Origin: an uncultured Tenacibaculum sp.
GTDB lineage: Bacteria > Bacteroidota > Bacteroidia > Flavobacteriales > Flavobacteriaceae
Direction: 5' to 3'
Assembly (NCBI RefSeq): GCF_947498805.1
Contig: NZ_CANMLT010000008.1
Span: forward strand, 112,131 to 176,130
Length of the DNA: 64,000 nt
Position numbers and translations under genes: made by a program. Shown here piece after piece: positions 54,688-63,923 of the stretch. Positions within the stretch are counted from its first letter, which is position 1, and each line of letters opens with the position of its first letter. The notes beneath the pieces were generated by a model. It was not told the origin of the DNA. It saw only the letters and a program-made list of their open reading frames with translations, and searched no databases.

Positions 54688-55752
54688 ATGATTTCAGCAA
54701 AAATAACAGGAACTGGTTCTTATATACCTACCATTAAAAAAGAAAACACTAAGTTTAATTCTAATCGATTTTTAAACTCAGACGGTTCTGATTTTGTCAA
54801 TACCAACGATGTCATAATTGACAAGTTTAAAGATATTACTGGAATTGAAGAACGAAGGTATGCTGAAACCAAATACAATGCTTCTGATCTTGGTTTTTTT
54901 GCAGCTCAAAGAGCTATAGAAGATGCTCAAATTGATCCTGAAGAGCTAGATTATATCATTCTTGCCCATAATTTTGGTGACGTTAAAAGCGCAGCTATAC
55001 AAAGTGACATTATACCTAGTTTAGCAACTAGAGTTAAATATAGATTAGGAATCAGCAACCCAAATTGTGTTGCTTATGATATTCTATTTGGTTGTCCTGG
55101 CTGGGTTGAGGGTGTTATTCAAGCACAAGCCTTTATTAAAGCTGGAATTGCTAAAAAGTGTTTGGTCATTGGAGCAGAAACATTATCGAGAGTAATAGAT
55201 AAACACGATAGAGACTCTATGATTTATAGTGATGGAGCTGGTGCTTGTATTGTTGAGGCAACTCAAGAACAAGAAAGTGGAATTATAAGTCATGCGTCAC
55301 AAACCTTCACCAAAAATGAAGCTTACTATTTATTTTTTGGAAATTCTTACGATAAAAATGAACACCCAGATGTGCGTTATATAAAAATGCACGGGCGTAA
55401 AATTTATGAGTTTGCGCTCACCAATGTTCCAAAAGCAATGAAAACTGCAGTAGACAAAAGTGGTGTTTCAATTGATCAAATAAAAAAAGTTTTTATTCAT
55501 CAAGCGAATGAAAAAATGGACGAAGCCATTATAAAACGTTTTTATCGTTTGTATAAACAGCAACCTCCTAAAGATGTAATGCCTATGAGTATTCATAAAC
55601 TAGGAAACAGTTCTGTTGCTACCGTTCCTACTTTATTAGACTTAGTCCTTAAAGGTCAAATTGAGCATCAAGAAGTACAAAAAGGAGACGCCATTATTTT
55701 AGCTTCTGTTGGTGCTGGAATGAATATCAATGCAATTGTTTATCGCTATTAA
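54688..55752 (+). CDS. 3-oxoacyl-ACP synthase III-type enzyme (KAS III/FabH family)
   Basis: 354-residue thiolase-fold condensing enzyme. Catalytic triad: Cys136 (FGCPGWVEGV), His271 (FIHQANEKM), Asn307 (HKLGNSSVATVPTLL). These start fatty-acid or polyketide chains from acyl-CoA and malonyl-ACP. It is longer than E. coli FabH (317) and has no fab neighbours, so a specialised substrate is possible; this Cys-Pro-Gly variant is common in Bacteroidota. ATG at 54688 after a 149-base spacer with no obvious consensus promoter. Confidence 0.9.
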   Translation: MISAKITGTGSYIPTIKKENTKFNSNRFLNSDGSDFVNTNDVIIDKFKDITGIEERRYAETKYNASDLGFFAAQRAIEDAQIDPEELDYIILAHNFGDVKSAAIQSDIIPSLATRVKYRLGISNPNCVAYDILFGCPGWVEGVIQAQAFIKAGIAKKCLVIGAETLSRVIDKHDRDSMIYSDGAGACIVEATQEQESGIISHASQTFTKNEAYYLFFGNSYDKNEHPDVRYIKMHGRKIYEFALTNVPKAMKTAVDKSGVSIDQIKKVFIHQANEKMDEAIIKRFYRLYKQQPPKDVMPMSIHKLGNSSVATVPTLLDLVLKGQIEHQEVQKGDAIILASVGAGMNINAIVYRY

Positions 55753-55814
55753 AAACTTCTAAAAAATCTATTTTTAAATACTAAAAATCTAAATTGTAAG
55801 TACTATTTTTGCGC

Positions 55815-57350
55815 ATGCAACAACACAACGTACTTATATTAGATTTCGGTTCGCAATACACGCAACTAATTGCGCGCCGAGTAAGGGAATTAAACATTTA
55901 TTGTGAGATACATCCTTACAATAAAATTCCAGAAAACTTAAACAATTTCAAAGCTGTAATACTATCAGGAAGTCCATCATCTGTTCGTTCTGAAGAAGCT
56001 CCTCACCCAGACTTATCAGAAATAAGAGGTAAAAAACCTTTATTAGCTGTTTGTTATGGTGCTCAATATTTAGCACATTTTTCTGGCGGATTGGTTGCTC
56101 CTTCAAACACTAGAGAATACGGACGTGCAAATCTTTCATTCATTAAAGAAAATGAAGATTTCTTCCAAGGAATCTCTGAAGGAAGTCAAGTTTGGATGAG
56201 TCATTCAGACACCATAAAGAATTTACCTACCAACGGAGTTCTTTTAGCAAGCACACATGATGTAGAAAATGCAGCATATAAAATAGAAGGAGAAACTACC
56301 TATGCTATTCAATTTCATCCAGAAGTATATCATTCTACGGACGGAAAACAATTATTAGCTAATTTTTTAGTTAATATAGCAAAGGTTGAGCAAAACTGGA
56401 CTCCAGATTCATTTGTAGACGAAACCGTAAAAAACTTAAAAGAACAAATCGGTAACGATAAAGTTGTATTAGGTTTATCTGGAGGTGTAGACTCTTCTGT
56501 AGCAGCTGTATTATTACATAAAGCTATTGGAAGTAATTTGCACTGTATTTTTGTTAACAATGGATTATTACGTAAAAATGAATTTACCGATGTATTAAAA
56601 CAATACGAAGGTATGGGCTTAAACGTAAAAGGAGTAGATGCTTCGGCACGTTTCTTGAATGAATTAGCAGGATTAAGTGATCCAGAAGCGAAACGAAAAG
56701 CTATTGGTAAAGTTTTTATCGATGTTTTTGATGATGAAGCTGCTCAAATAGAAGATGCTAAATGGTTAGCTCAAGGTACTATTTACCCAGATGTTATTGA
56801 ATCTGTATCTGTAAATGGAGGTCCTTCAGCAACTATTAAAAGTCATCACAATGTGGGGGGATTACCAGATTTTATGAAATTAAAAGTAGTAGAGCCATTA
56901 CGAATGATTTTCAAAGATGAAGTTCGTCGTGTTGGGAAGTCAATGGGAATTGATGCTGAATTATTAGGTCGTCACCCATTCCCTGGACCTGGTTTAGCTA
57001 TTCGAATCCTTGGTGATATCACTTCGGAAAAAGTTCGTATTTTGCAAGAAGTTGATGCAATTTTCATCAATGGTTTAAAAGAACACGGACTTTATAATAA
57101 AGTTTGGCAAGCAGGAGCAATTCTATTACCAGTTAACTCTGTTGGAGTTATGGGAGATGAAAGAACCTACGAAAAAGTAGTAGCTTTGCGTGCTGTTGAA
57201 AGTACAGACGGTATGACAGCTGATTGGGTAAATTTACCTTATGAGTTTTTACAAAAAATATCTAACAAAATAATAAACAATGTAAAAGGTGTTAACAGAG
57301 TAGTTTATGACATCAGTTCTAAACCACCTGCAACAATTGAGTGGGAATAA
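55815..57350 (+). CDS. guaA: GMP synthase (glutamine-hydrolysing)
   Basis: Makes GMP from XMP, Gln and ATP. I chose the ATG at 55815 ([12 protein letters not shown]; 511 residues); the TTG two codons upstream belongs to the -7-like TATTTTTG at 55804-55811. Class I glutaminase domain (1-195) with Cys80 (AVCYGAQYL) and a His-Glu pair in FHPEVYH, then the ATP-pyrophosphatase domain with SGGVDSSVA (about 222), and the C-terminal dimerisation domain with DIEWE-type ending (ATIEWE). Followed closely by the LysM-lipoprotein gene. Confidence 0.97.
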   Translation: MQQHNVLILDFGSQYTQLIARRVRELNIYCEIHPYNKIPENLNNFKAVILSGSPSSVRSEEAPHPDLSEIRGKKPLLAVCYGAQYLAHFSGGLVAPSNTREYGRANLSFIKENEDFFQGISEGSQVWMSHSDTIKNLPTNGVLLASTHDVENAAYKIEGETTYAIQFHPEVYHSTDGKQLLANFLVNIAKVEQNWTPDSFVDETVKNLKEQIGNDKVVLGLSGGVDSSVAAVLLHKAIGSNLHCIFVNNGLLRKNEFTDVLKQYEGMGLNVKGVDASARFLNELAGLSDPEAKRKAIGKVFIDVFDDEAAQIEDAKWLAQGTIYPDVIESVSVNGGPSATIKSHHNVGGLPDFMKLKVVEPLRMIFKDEVRRVGKSMGIDAELLGRHPFPGPGLAIRILGDITSEKVRILQEVDAIFINGLKEHGLYNKVWQAGAILLPVNSVGVMGDERTYEKVVALRAVESTDGMTADWVNLPYEFLQKISNKIINNVKGVNRVVYDISSKPPATIEWE

Positions 57351-57371
57351 CATCTTTTTAAAAGTGTATAC

Positions 57372-59198
57372 ATGAAAAAAATAAAGTTATTAGTATTTCT
57401 ATGCGGATTAACAATCGCAGTTTCTTGTGGACAACAAAAACGTTATGTTTCATACAAAGTTCAACAGGGAGAAACCATAGAGGATATTGCAAATCGTTTA
57501 AACATGAGCGAAGATGATTTACTTCGTTTAAATCCAGACGTAAGTGCTACTCCTCCTACAAACACCGTTATTATTATTCCTAATAAAGACATTAATAACA
57601 GTACTCCTGTAGATACAAGTACTACTGAAGAAGGTGGTGGAGAGGAAACAACGCAAACAGAGCAAGAAACTACTCCAAATGAAACTAATAACGAAGATGT
57701 ATATACCGTTGTAACTACAGATTACGAAACACATACTGTTCAGCAAGGAGAAACAGTATATAGAATTACAAAGGAATATGATATTACCAAGGATGAATTA
57801 TTAAAATTAAATCCTGAGTTTCCTGACTTGGTATTTAATAAGTTATCTGTTGGTCAAGTTTTAAAAGTAAAAGCAACTGCCAGAACAATTGTTGTAGACA
57901 AGAATGAAATTTTAAAACAATATGTTACGCATGAAGTTAAGAGTAAAGAAACTATTTTTAGCTTAACACGTTTCTACAATATTTCAAAAGAAGATTTAAT
58001 TTATTTAAATCCTGAATATCCAGAGATTAAAGACAATGTTTTAAAAGTTGGTCAGCTTATTAAAATTAGACCTAAAACGGAAGAAAAAGAGGAAATCGAG
58101 TACAAGTTTTACACTGACTCTATTACTTCAGACGCTGCTGTAAATATTGCTTTACTACTTCCTTTTAGAGCCAATGAATATGACACTATTGCTAATAAAG
58201 AAATCTTTAAAAAGAACAGATTAGCTAATATGGTGACTGATTTTTACCTAGGTGCAGAAATTGCAATTGACTCTTTAAATAACCAAGGAGTAAACGTAAA
58301 TGCTTTAGTTTTAGACACCGGTAGAAAAGGAAAAAACATTGATGATATTGTACAATCTGATCAATTAGACGATGTTGATGTTGTTATTGGTCCTTTTTAT
58401 TCTGAAGAAGCTATTGAGCTTTCGAGAGGAGTAAGTAATCCAATTATTTTCCCTCACTTTTCAAATAGTCAAAAAGATTTCTCATCATCGAAATTAGTAA
58501 AAACGGCACCAGATAAGAATTTATACGTTGATTACATATTATCTTATTTAAAAGATAACTATAACAATGAAACTATTTTTGTAGTGGGAGATGATAAGAA
58601 AGAATCTAATGCGATGGTTGAAAAATTAAGATATGGTTTAAATAGACATGATTCTATTAAAACTGTTCACGTATTAAAACCTAAGGACGGATATATTAAA
58701 AGAGAACGTTTTACTGATGTTTTAAAAGAAAATAAAAAAGCTTGGATAATTATGACTTCAAGTGACAATGTAGCTGTTGCAGATGGTTTAAACAGCGCTA
58801 TTGGTTTTCCAGATGATGTAATCGTTCAAGTATTTGCTGTAAATAAAAACAAAGGATATAATAGAATTGATAATAATAAATTAGCTCAAATTCAATTCAC
58901 CTATGTTACTGATATGTATGCAGACATTAACTCTAAAGAAGCAAATGTTTTTAATGAAAAGTATTTAGAAAAAAACAATGCATTACCATCTGATTATGCA
59001 GTAAAAGGGTTTGATATTACTTACGACATTATTATGCGTTTAGCCTCTGGAGAAAAGTTAAGTAAAACTTTTAAAGAAGGTACTTCATTCCGATTAGAGA
59101 ATAAATTTGAATACCGCAAAAAATCTGGAATTTACTCAAATCAAGGTTTATATTTAGTTAGATATAACAAGGATTTAAGCTTAACCAGATTAAAATAA
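57372..59198 (+). CDS. LysM-domain and periplasmic-binding-protein-fold lipoprotein
   Basis: 608 residues; lipobox VSC with Cys19. Three LysM modules bind peptidoglycan: about 27-70 (YKVQQGETIEDIANRLNM), 119-166 (HTVQQGETVYRITKEYDI) and 182-230 (HEVKSKETIFSLTRFYNI), the first two separated by a Thr/Glu-rich linker. Residues about 250-600 resemble a type I periplasmic binding protein (NIALLLPFRANEY, VIGPFYSEEAIELS, AVKGFDITYDII). Such LysM plus PBP proteins sit next to guaA in many Flavobacteriia; their ligand is unknown. Cell-wall anchored in the periplasm. Confidence 0.9.
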   Translation: MKKIKLLVFLCGLTIAVSCGQQKRYVSYKVQQGETIEDIANRLNMSEDDLLRLNPDVSATPPTNTVIIIPNKDINNSTPVDTSTTEEGGGEETTQTEQETTPNETNNEDVYTVVTTDYETHTVQQGETVYRITKEYDITKDELLKLNPEFPDLVFNKLSVGQVLKVKATARTIVVDKNEILKQYVTHEVKSKETIFSLTRFYNISKEDLIYLNPEYPEIKDNVLKVGQLIKIRPKTEEKEEIEYKFYTDSITSDAAVNIALLLPFRANEYDTIANKEIFKKNRLANMVTDFYLGAEIAIDSLNNQGVNVNALVLDTGRKGKNIDDIVQSDQLDDVDVVIGPFYSEEAIELSRGVSNPIIFPHFSNSQKDFSSSKLVKTAPDKNLYVDYILSYLKDNYNNETIFVVGDDKKESNAMVEKLRYGLNRHDSIKTVHVLKPKDGYIKRERFTDVLKENKKAWIIMTSSDNVAVADGLNSAIGFPDDVIVQVFAVNKNKGYNRIDNNKLAQIQFTYVTDMYADINSKEANVFNEKYLEKNNALPSDYAVKGFDITYDIIMRLASGEKLSKTFKEGTSFRLENKFEYRKKSGIYSNQGLYLVRYNKDLSLTRLK

Positions 59199-59207
59199 TA
59201 AACAAAT

Positions 59208-59236
59208 AAAAAACTCAGCAAATTGCTGAGTTTTTT
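59208..59236. terminator. Bidirectional terminator after the LysM lipoprotein gene
   Basis: Stem AAAAAACTCAGCAA/TTGCTGAGTTTTTT, no separate loop bases beyond the tip, serving the convergent genes. Confidence 0.9.
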
Positions 59237-59238
59237 AT

Positions 59239-59487
59239 TTATTTCATTTTTTTGTTTACTGTGTACATTGCGTAAAGCAAACTAATTACAATTTTACTTA
59301 ACCAAAATCGTACCCATTGATTATTGGCAAAATGTACATTATAAACCGTTTCAAAATCACCAGATAAAATTGCTCCTCCTGTTTTTAAAAACAAAGAAAA
59401 TGCAGCTACCACTAGTAAAAATACCAACGCTATTTTTAAGACATTAATCCAAAAAAATCCTTTTTTAATATTCTTAGCTAAACTCAT
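59239..59487 (-). CDS. Small membrane protein of unknown function
   Basis: 82 residues with a strong span at about 13-35 (FWINVLKIALVFLLVVAAFSLFL) and a shorter one near the C terminus (62-76, RFWLSKIVISLLYAMY). Start coupled to the MazG-like gene's stop (shared A of TAATG). Not matched to a named family. Confidence 0.65.
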   Translation of the reverse strand: MSLAKNIKKGFFWINVLKIALVFLLVVAAFSLFLKTGGAILSGDFETVYNVHFANNQWVRFWLSKIVISLLYAMYTVNKKMK

Positions 59488-59813
59488 TATTTTAATTTTT
59501 CATTATTATGATGACGATCGTGATCTCGCTTTGTTTTAATATCTAGTTTTTTATCAAAAGCTTCTTGTAAATTCACTCCTGTTTGATTTGCCAAACATAG
59601 AACTACAAAAACTACATCTGCTAACTCCTCTCCTAAATCTTTTTGCTTATCACTTTCTTTCTCACTTTGTTCACCATAACGTCGAGCAATAATACGTGCT
59701 ACCTCACCTACTTCTTCTGTTAATTGAGCCATGTTTGTTAACTCATTAAAATAACGAACTCCGTGGTTTTTAATCCAATCGTCAACTTGTTTTTGCGCGT
59801 CTTGTATATTCAT
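59487..59813 (-). CDS. MazG-like nucleotide pyrophosphohydrolase
   Basis: 108 residues, all-helical NTP-PPase fold: acidic metal ligands in LTEEVGEVARIIARRYGE (Glu33, Glu34, Glu37) and EELADVVFVV (Glu62, Glu63, Asp66). These house-cleaning enzymes hydrolyse non-canonical NTPs. Middle of a minus-strand group with the small membrane protein; a promoter candidate lies at 59840-59873 within the upstream VOC gene. Confidence 0.88.
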   Translation of the reverse strand: MNIQDAQKQVDDWIKNHGVRYFNELTNMAQLTEEVGEVARIIARRYGEQSEKESDKQKDLGEELADVVFVVLCLANQTGVNLQEAFDKKLDIKTKRDHDRHHNNEKLK

Positions 59814-59839
59814 TCTTCTTAGTATTCAAATTAAAAACT

Positions 59840-59873
59840 CAAAGATAAAACTTCCAGTTAATTAATTCGCCAA
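59840..59873 (-). promoter_or_regulatory. Possible internal promoter for the MazG-like gene pair
   Basis: Minus strand TTG, 23-nt spacer, TATCTTTG overlapping the last codons of the VOC gene; spacer at the long limit. Confidence 0.4.
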
Positions 59874-60235
59874 GGTGGATTTTTTCTGTGCTCTCCTGCT
59901 TTGAACAAAATTAATTTATTTCCATCAGGATCTACTAAACGAGCTTCTCTCCAAAGCCATGTTTGATCTTTTGGCAATTGAGAAAATTCTATTCCTTTAT
60001 CTTGAAGTTGCTTAACTATTTCATCTAAGTTATCATTCTCAAAATAAAGCGTAACTCCATCTCCTTTTGGAAGTTCTTCTACTAAATGAATAGACAAAGT
60101 ACTTTCGCCTTCTGGCATTTCAAATCGAACATATCTAGGACTCGCATCTACAATAAGATGCAAGCCTAGTTTTTTATAAAATTCTACAGAGGTATTTACA
60201 TCTATAGACGGAATCGTTACTTGATTTAAATTCAT
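59858..60235 (-). CDS. VOC-family (glyoxalase/bleomycin-resistance type) protein
   Basis: 125 residues, two beta-alpha-beta-beta-beta modules: MNLNQVTIPSIDVNTSVEFYKKLGLHLIV and DPDGNKLILFKAGE. The ligands expected for an active metal enzyme are only partly visible, so it may be a binding protein rather than a lyase. Its ATG overlaps the MFS gene stop by 4 bases (ATGA), so it is coupled to the transporter. Confidence 0.85.
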   Translation of the reverse strand: MNLNQVTIPSIDVNTSVEFYKKLGLHLIVDASPRYVRFEMPEGESTLSIHLVEELPKGDGVTLYFENDNLDEIVKQLQDKGIEFSQLPKDQTWLWREARLVDPDGNKLILFKAGEHRKNPPWRIN

Positions 60236-61443
60236 CCTTTAACTCTTTCTTTTTTAATTAAACTCATTAGTATCATTAGAAATACCAACCCTATAATAGA
60301 TAATACTGCCATAATACTCCATGTATTACTAAATCCAATTTTATCTACCATTTGTAATCCAGAATTATGTCCGAATATATGTGAGATAGAGAATGCAATA
60401 CTATAGTAAGCCATATACTCTCCTTGGTTTCCTTTTTTAGCTCGATCCATAACAAAGGCATTTGAGAATGGAAATGCTATCATTTCACCAATCGTCATAA
60501 ACAACATTCCTATAATTAACACACCTACCCAATTTGTTAATAGCAGTACCACAAAGCTTATTCCTGTTAATAGCAGTCCAACAAACATCAAAAATTCTTT
60601 TGAGTATTTACTATTCTCTAACCATTTAATTAAGGGCATTTCCAGAATAAAAATAATTATCCCATTCATTCCCATTAACAAGCCTATTTCCAGCTCCGTT
60701 AAATGGTGAGCATCTTTATAATACAATGGCATTGTAGAAAAATATTGTAAGAATATAAATCCAAAAACAAACATACTCACAAAAAACACCCAAAAGGCTT
60801 TATCTGAAAATACCGATTTAGGGTTTTCTACTTTTACCTCATCAACTTCTACTGCTTTCTTAGGGTTTAAAACATTCACTAACAAAAGTGTTGCTAAAAG
60901 ACAGGTCACTCCATCTACCCAAAATAGTCCGCTATAGCTTAAATATGTAATGATAAGTCCTCCTACCGCAGGTCCTCCAGTAAATCCTAGGTTGATCGCC
61001 AAACGTATTAAAGTTACTGATCTTGTTTTATTCTCTGGTTTACTATAGGCGCTTAACGCTACAAACATTGCAGGTCTAAAGGTATCTGCAACTAGCATTA
61101 CTAAAAAGATCCCTATACAAAAACCTACAAAAGTTGTTACAAACTGTAATGCTATAAATAGTAGTCCGGTTAAAAATAAGCTTACTTTCATTACTTTATA
61201 AAAGCCTATTTTATCTGTTAACCTCCCTCCTAACCAAGATCCAATTACAGATCCTAATCCAAAGCAAGTCATAATCCATCCTACGTCTTTTAAACTAAAA
61301 TCTAGGCTTTTTGTTAAATACAATGATAAGAAAGGAATCACCATTGTTCCTGCTCTATTTATCAATGTAATCAGTGCCAACCACCATACCTCAGTTGAGA
61401 GGCCTTTAAATGTGTTTAAATAATTAAAATATAGTTTTTTCAT
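60232..61443 (-). CDS. Major facilitator superfamily transporter
   Basis: 403 residues from the ATG at 61443 (MKKLYFNYLNTFKGLS); about 12 spans with a short loop between halves. Motif A-like GSWLGGRLTDKIGFYKVMK after span 2 and a second charged loop (PLIKWLENSKYSKE) fit an MFS exporter of the drug-efflux or sugar type; substrate unknown. The reading frame stays open upstream to a potential ATG at 61548 (Tyr-rich), across a terminator-like hairpin, which I treat as a leader rather than as coding for the transporter. It is first in the MFS-VOC-MazG-membrane-protein group. Confidence 0.88.
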   Translation of the reverse strand: MKKLYFNYLNTFKGLSTEVWWLALITLINRAGTMVIPFLSLYLTKSLDFSLKDVGWIMTCFGLGSVIGSWLGGRLTDKIGFYKVMKVSLFLTGLLFIALQFVTTFVGFCIGIFLVMLVADTFRPAMFVALSAYSKPENKTRSVTLIRLAINLGFTGGPAVGGLIITYLSYSGLFWVDGVTCLLATLLLVNVLNPKKAVEVDEVKVENPKSVFSDKAFWVFFVSMFVFGFIFLQYFSTMPLYYKDAHHLTELEIGLLMGMNGIIIFILEMPLIKWLENSKYSKEFLMFVGLLLTGISFVVLLLTNWVGVLIIGMLFMTIGEMIAFPFSNAFVMDRAKKGNQGEYMAYYSIAFSISHIFGHNSGLQMVDKIGFSNTWSIMAVLSIIGLVFLMILMSLIKKERVKG

Positions 61444-61480
61444 AGTTTCTAAGTTTAGTTGTTTTCTTTTTATAAAAATA

Positions 61481-61508
61481 AAAAGTCCGACTGTGAAGCC
61501 GGACTTTT
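61481..61508 (-). terminator. Terminator-like hairpin in the MFS leader (possible attenuator)
   Basis: 9-bp stem AAAAGTCCG/CGGACTTTT, 10-nt loop; on the minus strand followed by TTTTTATTTTTAT. It lies 38 bases before the MFS ATG, so it would stop transcription before the gene unless disrupted. Confidence 0.75.
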
Positions 61509-61650
61509 CGTAATAGTTATATCTTATTTGAAAATAATTATAATACATACGTCGCCCGATACCTCCTGTGTCTAACAGTAGATTTCCATTGCTTACATGT
61601 AGTATAATTTGTCATTTGTCTATTTAATTGAGCAGTAAAACTATAAAAAA
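61509..61650 (-). promoter_or_regulatory. Leader region of the MFS gene with a Tyr-rich potential leader peptide
   Basis: On the minus strand AGGAGG (61562-61567) lies 11 bases before an ATG at 61548 that begins MYYNYFQIRYNYYEK, with seven Tyr in 13 residues. Base composition around 61550-61600 is notably less AT-rich than other spacers here. With the hairpin at 61481-61508 this looks like a transcription attenuator, though the frame has no stop before the MFS gene. No known riboswitch consensus is recognised. Confidence 0.45.
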
Positions 61651-61681
61651 AAGAAATAGGTTTTACAAAAAACTATTTCTT
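61651..61681 (-). terminator. Second terminator-like hairpin upstream of the MFS leader
   Basis: 9-bp stem AAGAAATAG/CTATTTCTT with a 13-nt loop; on the minus strand a T8 run follows. It separates the leader unit from the cyclase-family gene. Confidence 0.7.
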
Positions 61682-61970
61682 AACGTTTATTTCATATTGA
61701 TTCTAAATAAAAAACAGCTTGTTAAACAACTAAAGTTCAGTTCCTTTTAAAGCTATTCACTTTCCATTCATCGACATAAAATTACCCTTTATCTTTTAGT
61801 AGACGAATCTACTTTAATCCTGTTATATCTTTGAAGTATAAATGAAACATAAAGTAAATCTCGCCAAACAGATAGAGGTCCCTAAAAAGAAACATTTATA
61901 AAAAACGTAAATAACAAACCTTGGTTAAAGGTCGTCGCATAAGTACATTTTTATCAAATCGCTAAACCTA
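61682..61970. other. AT-rich spacer between the cyclase gene and the MFS leader
   Basis: About 290 bases with no ORF, tRNA or recognised RNA motif. Short inverted repeats (for example ACCTT...AAAGGT near 61918-61932) without T tracts. Confidence 0.45.
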
Positions 61971-62723
61971 CTACTTTACGATTTTATACAAAATTGGTTT
62001 ACTAGGAGTTGCATCGTTTTCGAAAGGAGCTACCATTAGATTTAAAAAGTAAGTTCCGTCTTCTACAGTATTAGGCACATAAATAAACTCTGTTATTGTA
62101 GCATCAAAACGCAGCGCTCCTTGAGTATTCCAAAAAGCATTGTGAGAAAGTAATTTACCCTCGTCTTTTTCCTTATCTACAGATGGTAAGTCAATTAACA
62201 GGTGTTTTATTCCTTTTTCTTTTAAGTATTCTGCCGCTTCCTCTAGCATATATGGTGGATTGGTATTCGAGTACCTCATTTCTTTTTTATCTAAAAGATT
62301 CGGAATTGTACGAATTACAATTGCATCTCTTTTCTTGTTTCCTAAATTATGTTGCAATTGCTTTTTAGAAATTACAAAATCTCCATTTTCCAATTGTTCT
62401 GGTGCTATCGTTACTACTTCTGCTAAAAAGAAAAACTGTGATAGATGCTGATTTACTGAATATACTTCTTCCGTAATATGCCCAACACATTCGGTATGTG
62501 TTATGTGTGAATGTGGATTAAACGCAATATCATTAAAGTTTACATCTGCTCCTTCCGATACACTTCCAACCCAGTCTCCTGAAGCTACTGGTGCTATTTT
62601 AGGATCATCGAGATACCAGGCATTTATATTTTGTTTGGTAGTATCTATTGCAATGGAAATATCCAACGGTTTTAATAAATCAATAGTATATTTTCTAGAA
62701 TTATATTCAATAGTTGCTTGCAT
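61971..62723 (-). CDS. Cyclase-family metal hydrolase (kynurenine formamidase-like)
   Basis: 250 residues from the ATG at 62723 (MQATIEYNSRKY); a TTG two codons upstream is not used. The metal-binding motif usually written HxGTHxDxPxH appears as HSHITHTECVGH, keeping the three His but with Glu in place of Asp. LSHNAFWNTQG and LLIDLPSVDKEKDEG are also typical. Family members hydrolyse amide or ester bonds, for example formylkynurenine. Starts 12 bases after the hemW stop, so co-transcribed with it. Confidence 0.85.
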   Translation of the reverse strand: MQATIEYNSRKYTIDLLKPLDISIAIDTTKQNINAWYLDDPKIAPVASGDWVGSVSEGADVNFNDIAFNPHSHITHTECVGHITEEVYSVNQHLSQFFFLAEVVTIAPEQLENGDFVISKKQLQHNLGNKKRDAIVIRTIPNLLDKKEMRYSNTNPPYMLEEAAEYLKEKGIKHLLIDLPSVDKEKDEGKLLSHNAFWNTQGALRFDATITEFIYVPNTVEDGTYFLNLMVAPFENDATPSKPILYKIVK

Positions 62724-62735
62724 ACCCAAAGGTAC

Positions 62736-63923
62736 TTAAATTATAAATAATTCAGAAGCTAATCCGTCTGCTAAAAACTTCCCTTTTGCAGTTGTTTTTA
62801 GCACATAATTGTCATTACGAGGAGCATCCAACGAAGTAATCTCTTCCTCTACAACAGATTGCTTCATTTCATTCGCAATGACAAGTAATCCTTCCTGAAT
62901 AAATCGATTGGCATTTTTAAGCAAGGTTTCTTTAAATTCAACACCAAACTCTTCAGCAACTTGATTTAAAGATACTCCCCATATGGTTCGTAAACCGGTC
63001 ATTAAATATTCGTTAAACCGATCTTCTTTGGTTAATTCTTCTACTTCTAATGCAAGCTCCCCTTCTTTTAAAGCTTTTATATATTTAGCATTGTTGGCAA
63101 CATTCCAACTTCTATGTGTTTTGTTAAAGGAATGTGCAGAAGGACCTATTCCTAAGTATTTTTTATTTAACCAATAAGAGGTATTGTGTTTTGAAAAGTA
63201 ATTAGGCTTTCCAAAATTAGAAATCTCATAATGTACAAATCCGTTATTTGTTGTTTCTTCCACCAGAATATCAAAATGTTCTTTTGCTACAGTTTCATCT
63301 GGTGAAGGTATTTTTCCATTATTTATAAAAGATTCTAAAGCTGTTTTAGGTTCTACCGTTAATGCATAACTCGAAATATGATGAATACCAAAATCAAAGG
63401 CTATTTGTAAATTTTCCTTCCATCGCTCATTCGTCATGTTCGGAACTCCGTAGATTAAATCAATGGTAATATTGTCGAAATATTGAGTTGCTACTGATAA
63501 ACAGTTCTTTGCTTCTACAGCATTATGTGCACGATTCATCAATTTTAAGTCTTCTTCAAAAAAAGATTGAATTCCGATGCTTAATCTATTTATAGGAGTT
63601 TTAGATAGTTTAATGAGTTGTTCTTCAGATAAATCATCTGGATTTGCTTCAAGCGTAATCTCTGGGTCTTCTAAAACTGTGTAATTTATTTTTATAATAT
63701 TTAGCAACAACTCTAAATCCTCAACAGCTAACAAACTCGGAGTCCCTCCTCCTAAATAAATGGTTTCAACAACTTCATCCTTCAATTCATCTTTTCTTAA
63801 AATTAACTCGAATTTTATTGCTGAAAGCATCTCATCATACTTTTTAAGTGATGTTGAAAAATGAAAATCGCAATAATAACAAGCTTGCTTGCAAAAAGGT
63901 ATGTGTATATAAATTCCTGCCAT
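62736..63923 (-). CDS. hemW: Radical SAM heme chaperone HemW (carries an in-frame repeat insertion)
   Basis: 395 residues, HemN-related. The radical SAM motif is FCKQACYYCDF (Cys11, Cys15, Cys18), with YLGGGTPSLL and GIQSFFEEDLKLMNRAHN following; HemW binds haem and hands it to haem enzymes rather than acting as coproporphyrinogen oxidase. Residues 348-371 come from a 72-bp palindromic repeat (62811-62882) inserted in frame near the C terminus; without it the length (371) is close to the normal 375-380. The ATG is directly preceded by an 11-copy heptanucleotide repeat. Likely first in hemW-cyclase. Confidence 0.92.
   Translation of the reverse strand: MAGIYIHIPFCKQACYYCDFHFSTSLKKYDEMLSAIKFELILRKDELKDEVVETIYLGGGTPSLLAVEDLELLLNIIKINYTVLEDPEITLEANPDDLSEEQLIKLSKTPINRLSIGIQSFFEEDLKLMNRAHNAVEAKNCLSVATQYFDNITIDLIYGVPNMTNERWKENLQIAFDFGIHHISSYALTVEPKTALESFINNGKIPSPDETVAKEHFDILVEETTNNGFVHYEISNFGKPNYFSKHNTSYWLNKKYLGIGPSAHSFNKTHRSWNVANNAKYIKALKEGELALEVEELTKEDRFNEYLMTGLRTIWGVSLNQVAEEFGVEFKETLLKNANRFIQEGLLVIANEMKQSVVEEEITSLDAPRNDNYVLKTTAKGKFLADGLASELFII
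62811..62882. repeat. 72-bp palindromic dispersed-type repeat inside hemW
   Basis: Imperfect inverted repeat with arms starting GTCATTACGAGGAG and ending TTCGCAATGAC, with inner AAGTAATCT/AGATTGCTT. It matches the well-known CATTGCGAGGAGC...GAAGCAATCTC family of bacterial dispersed palindromes. Encodes VIANEMKQS...LDAPRND on the minus strand, 24 codons, so the frame is kept. Confidence 0.85.

Noticed and set aside
61481..61650. GTCCGGCTTCACAG on the minus strand resembled RNase P RNA or tmRNA
   Set aside because: The rest of the conserved RNase P (P4, GAGGAAAGUC) and tmRNA (3' TTCGA arm, tag frame) structure is absent; it is better explained as a terminator stem.
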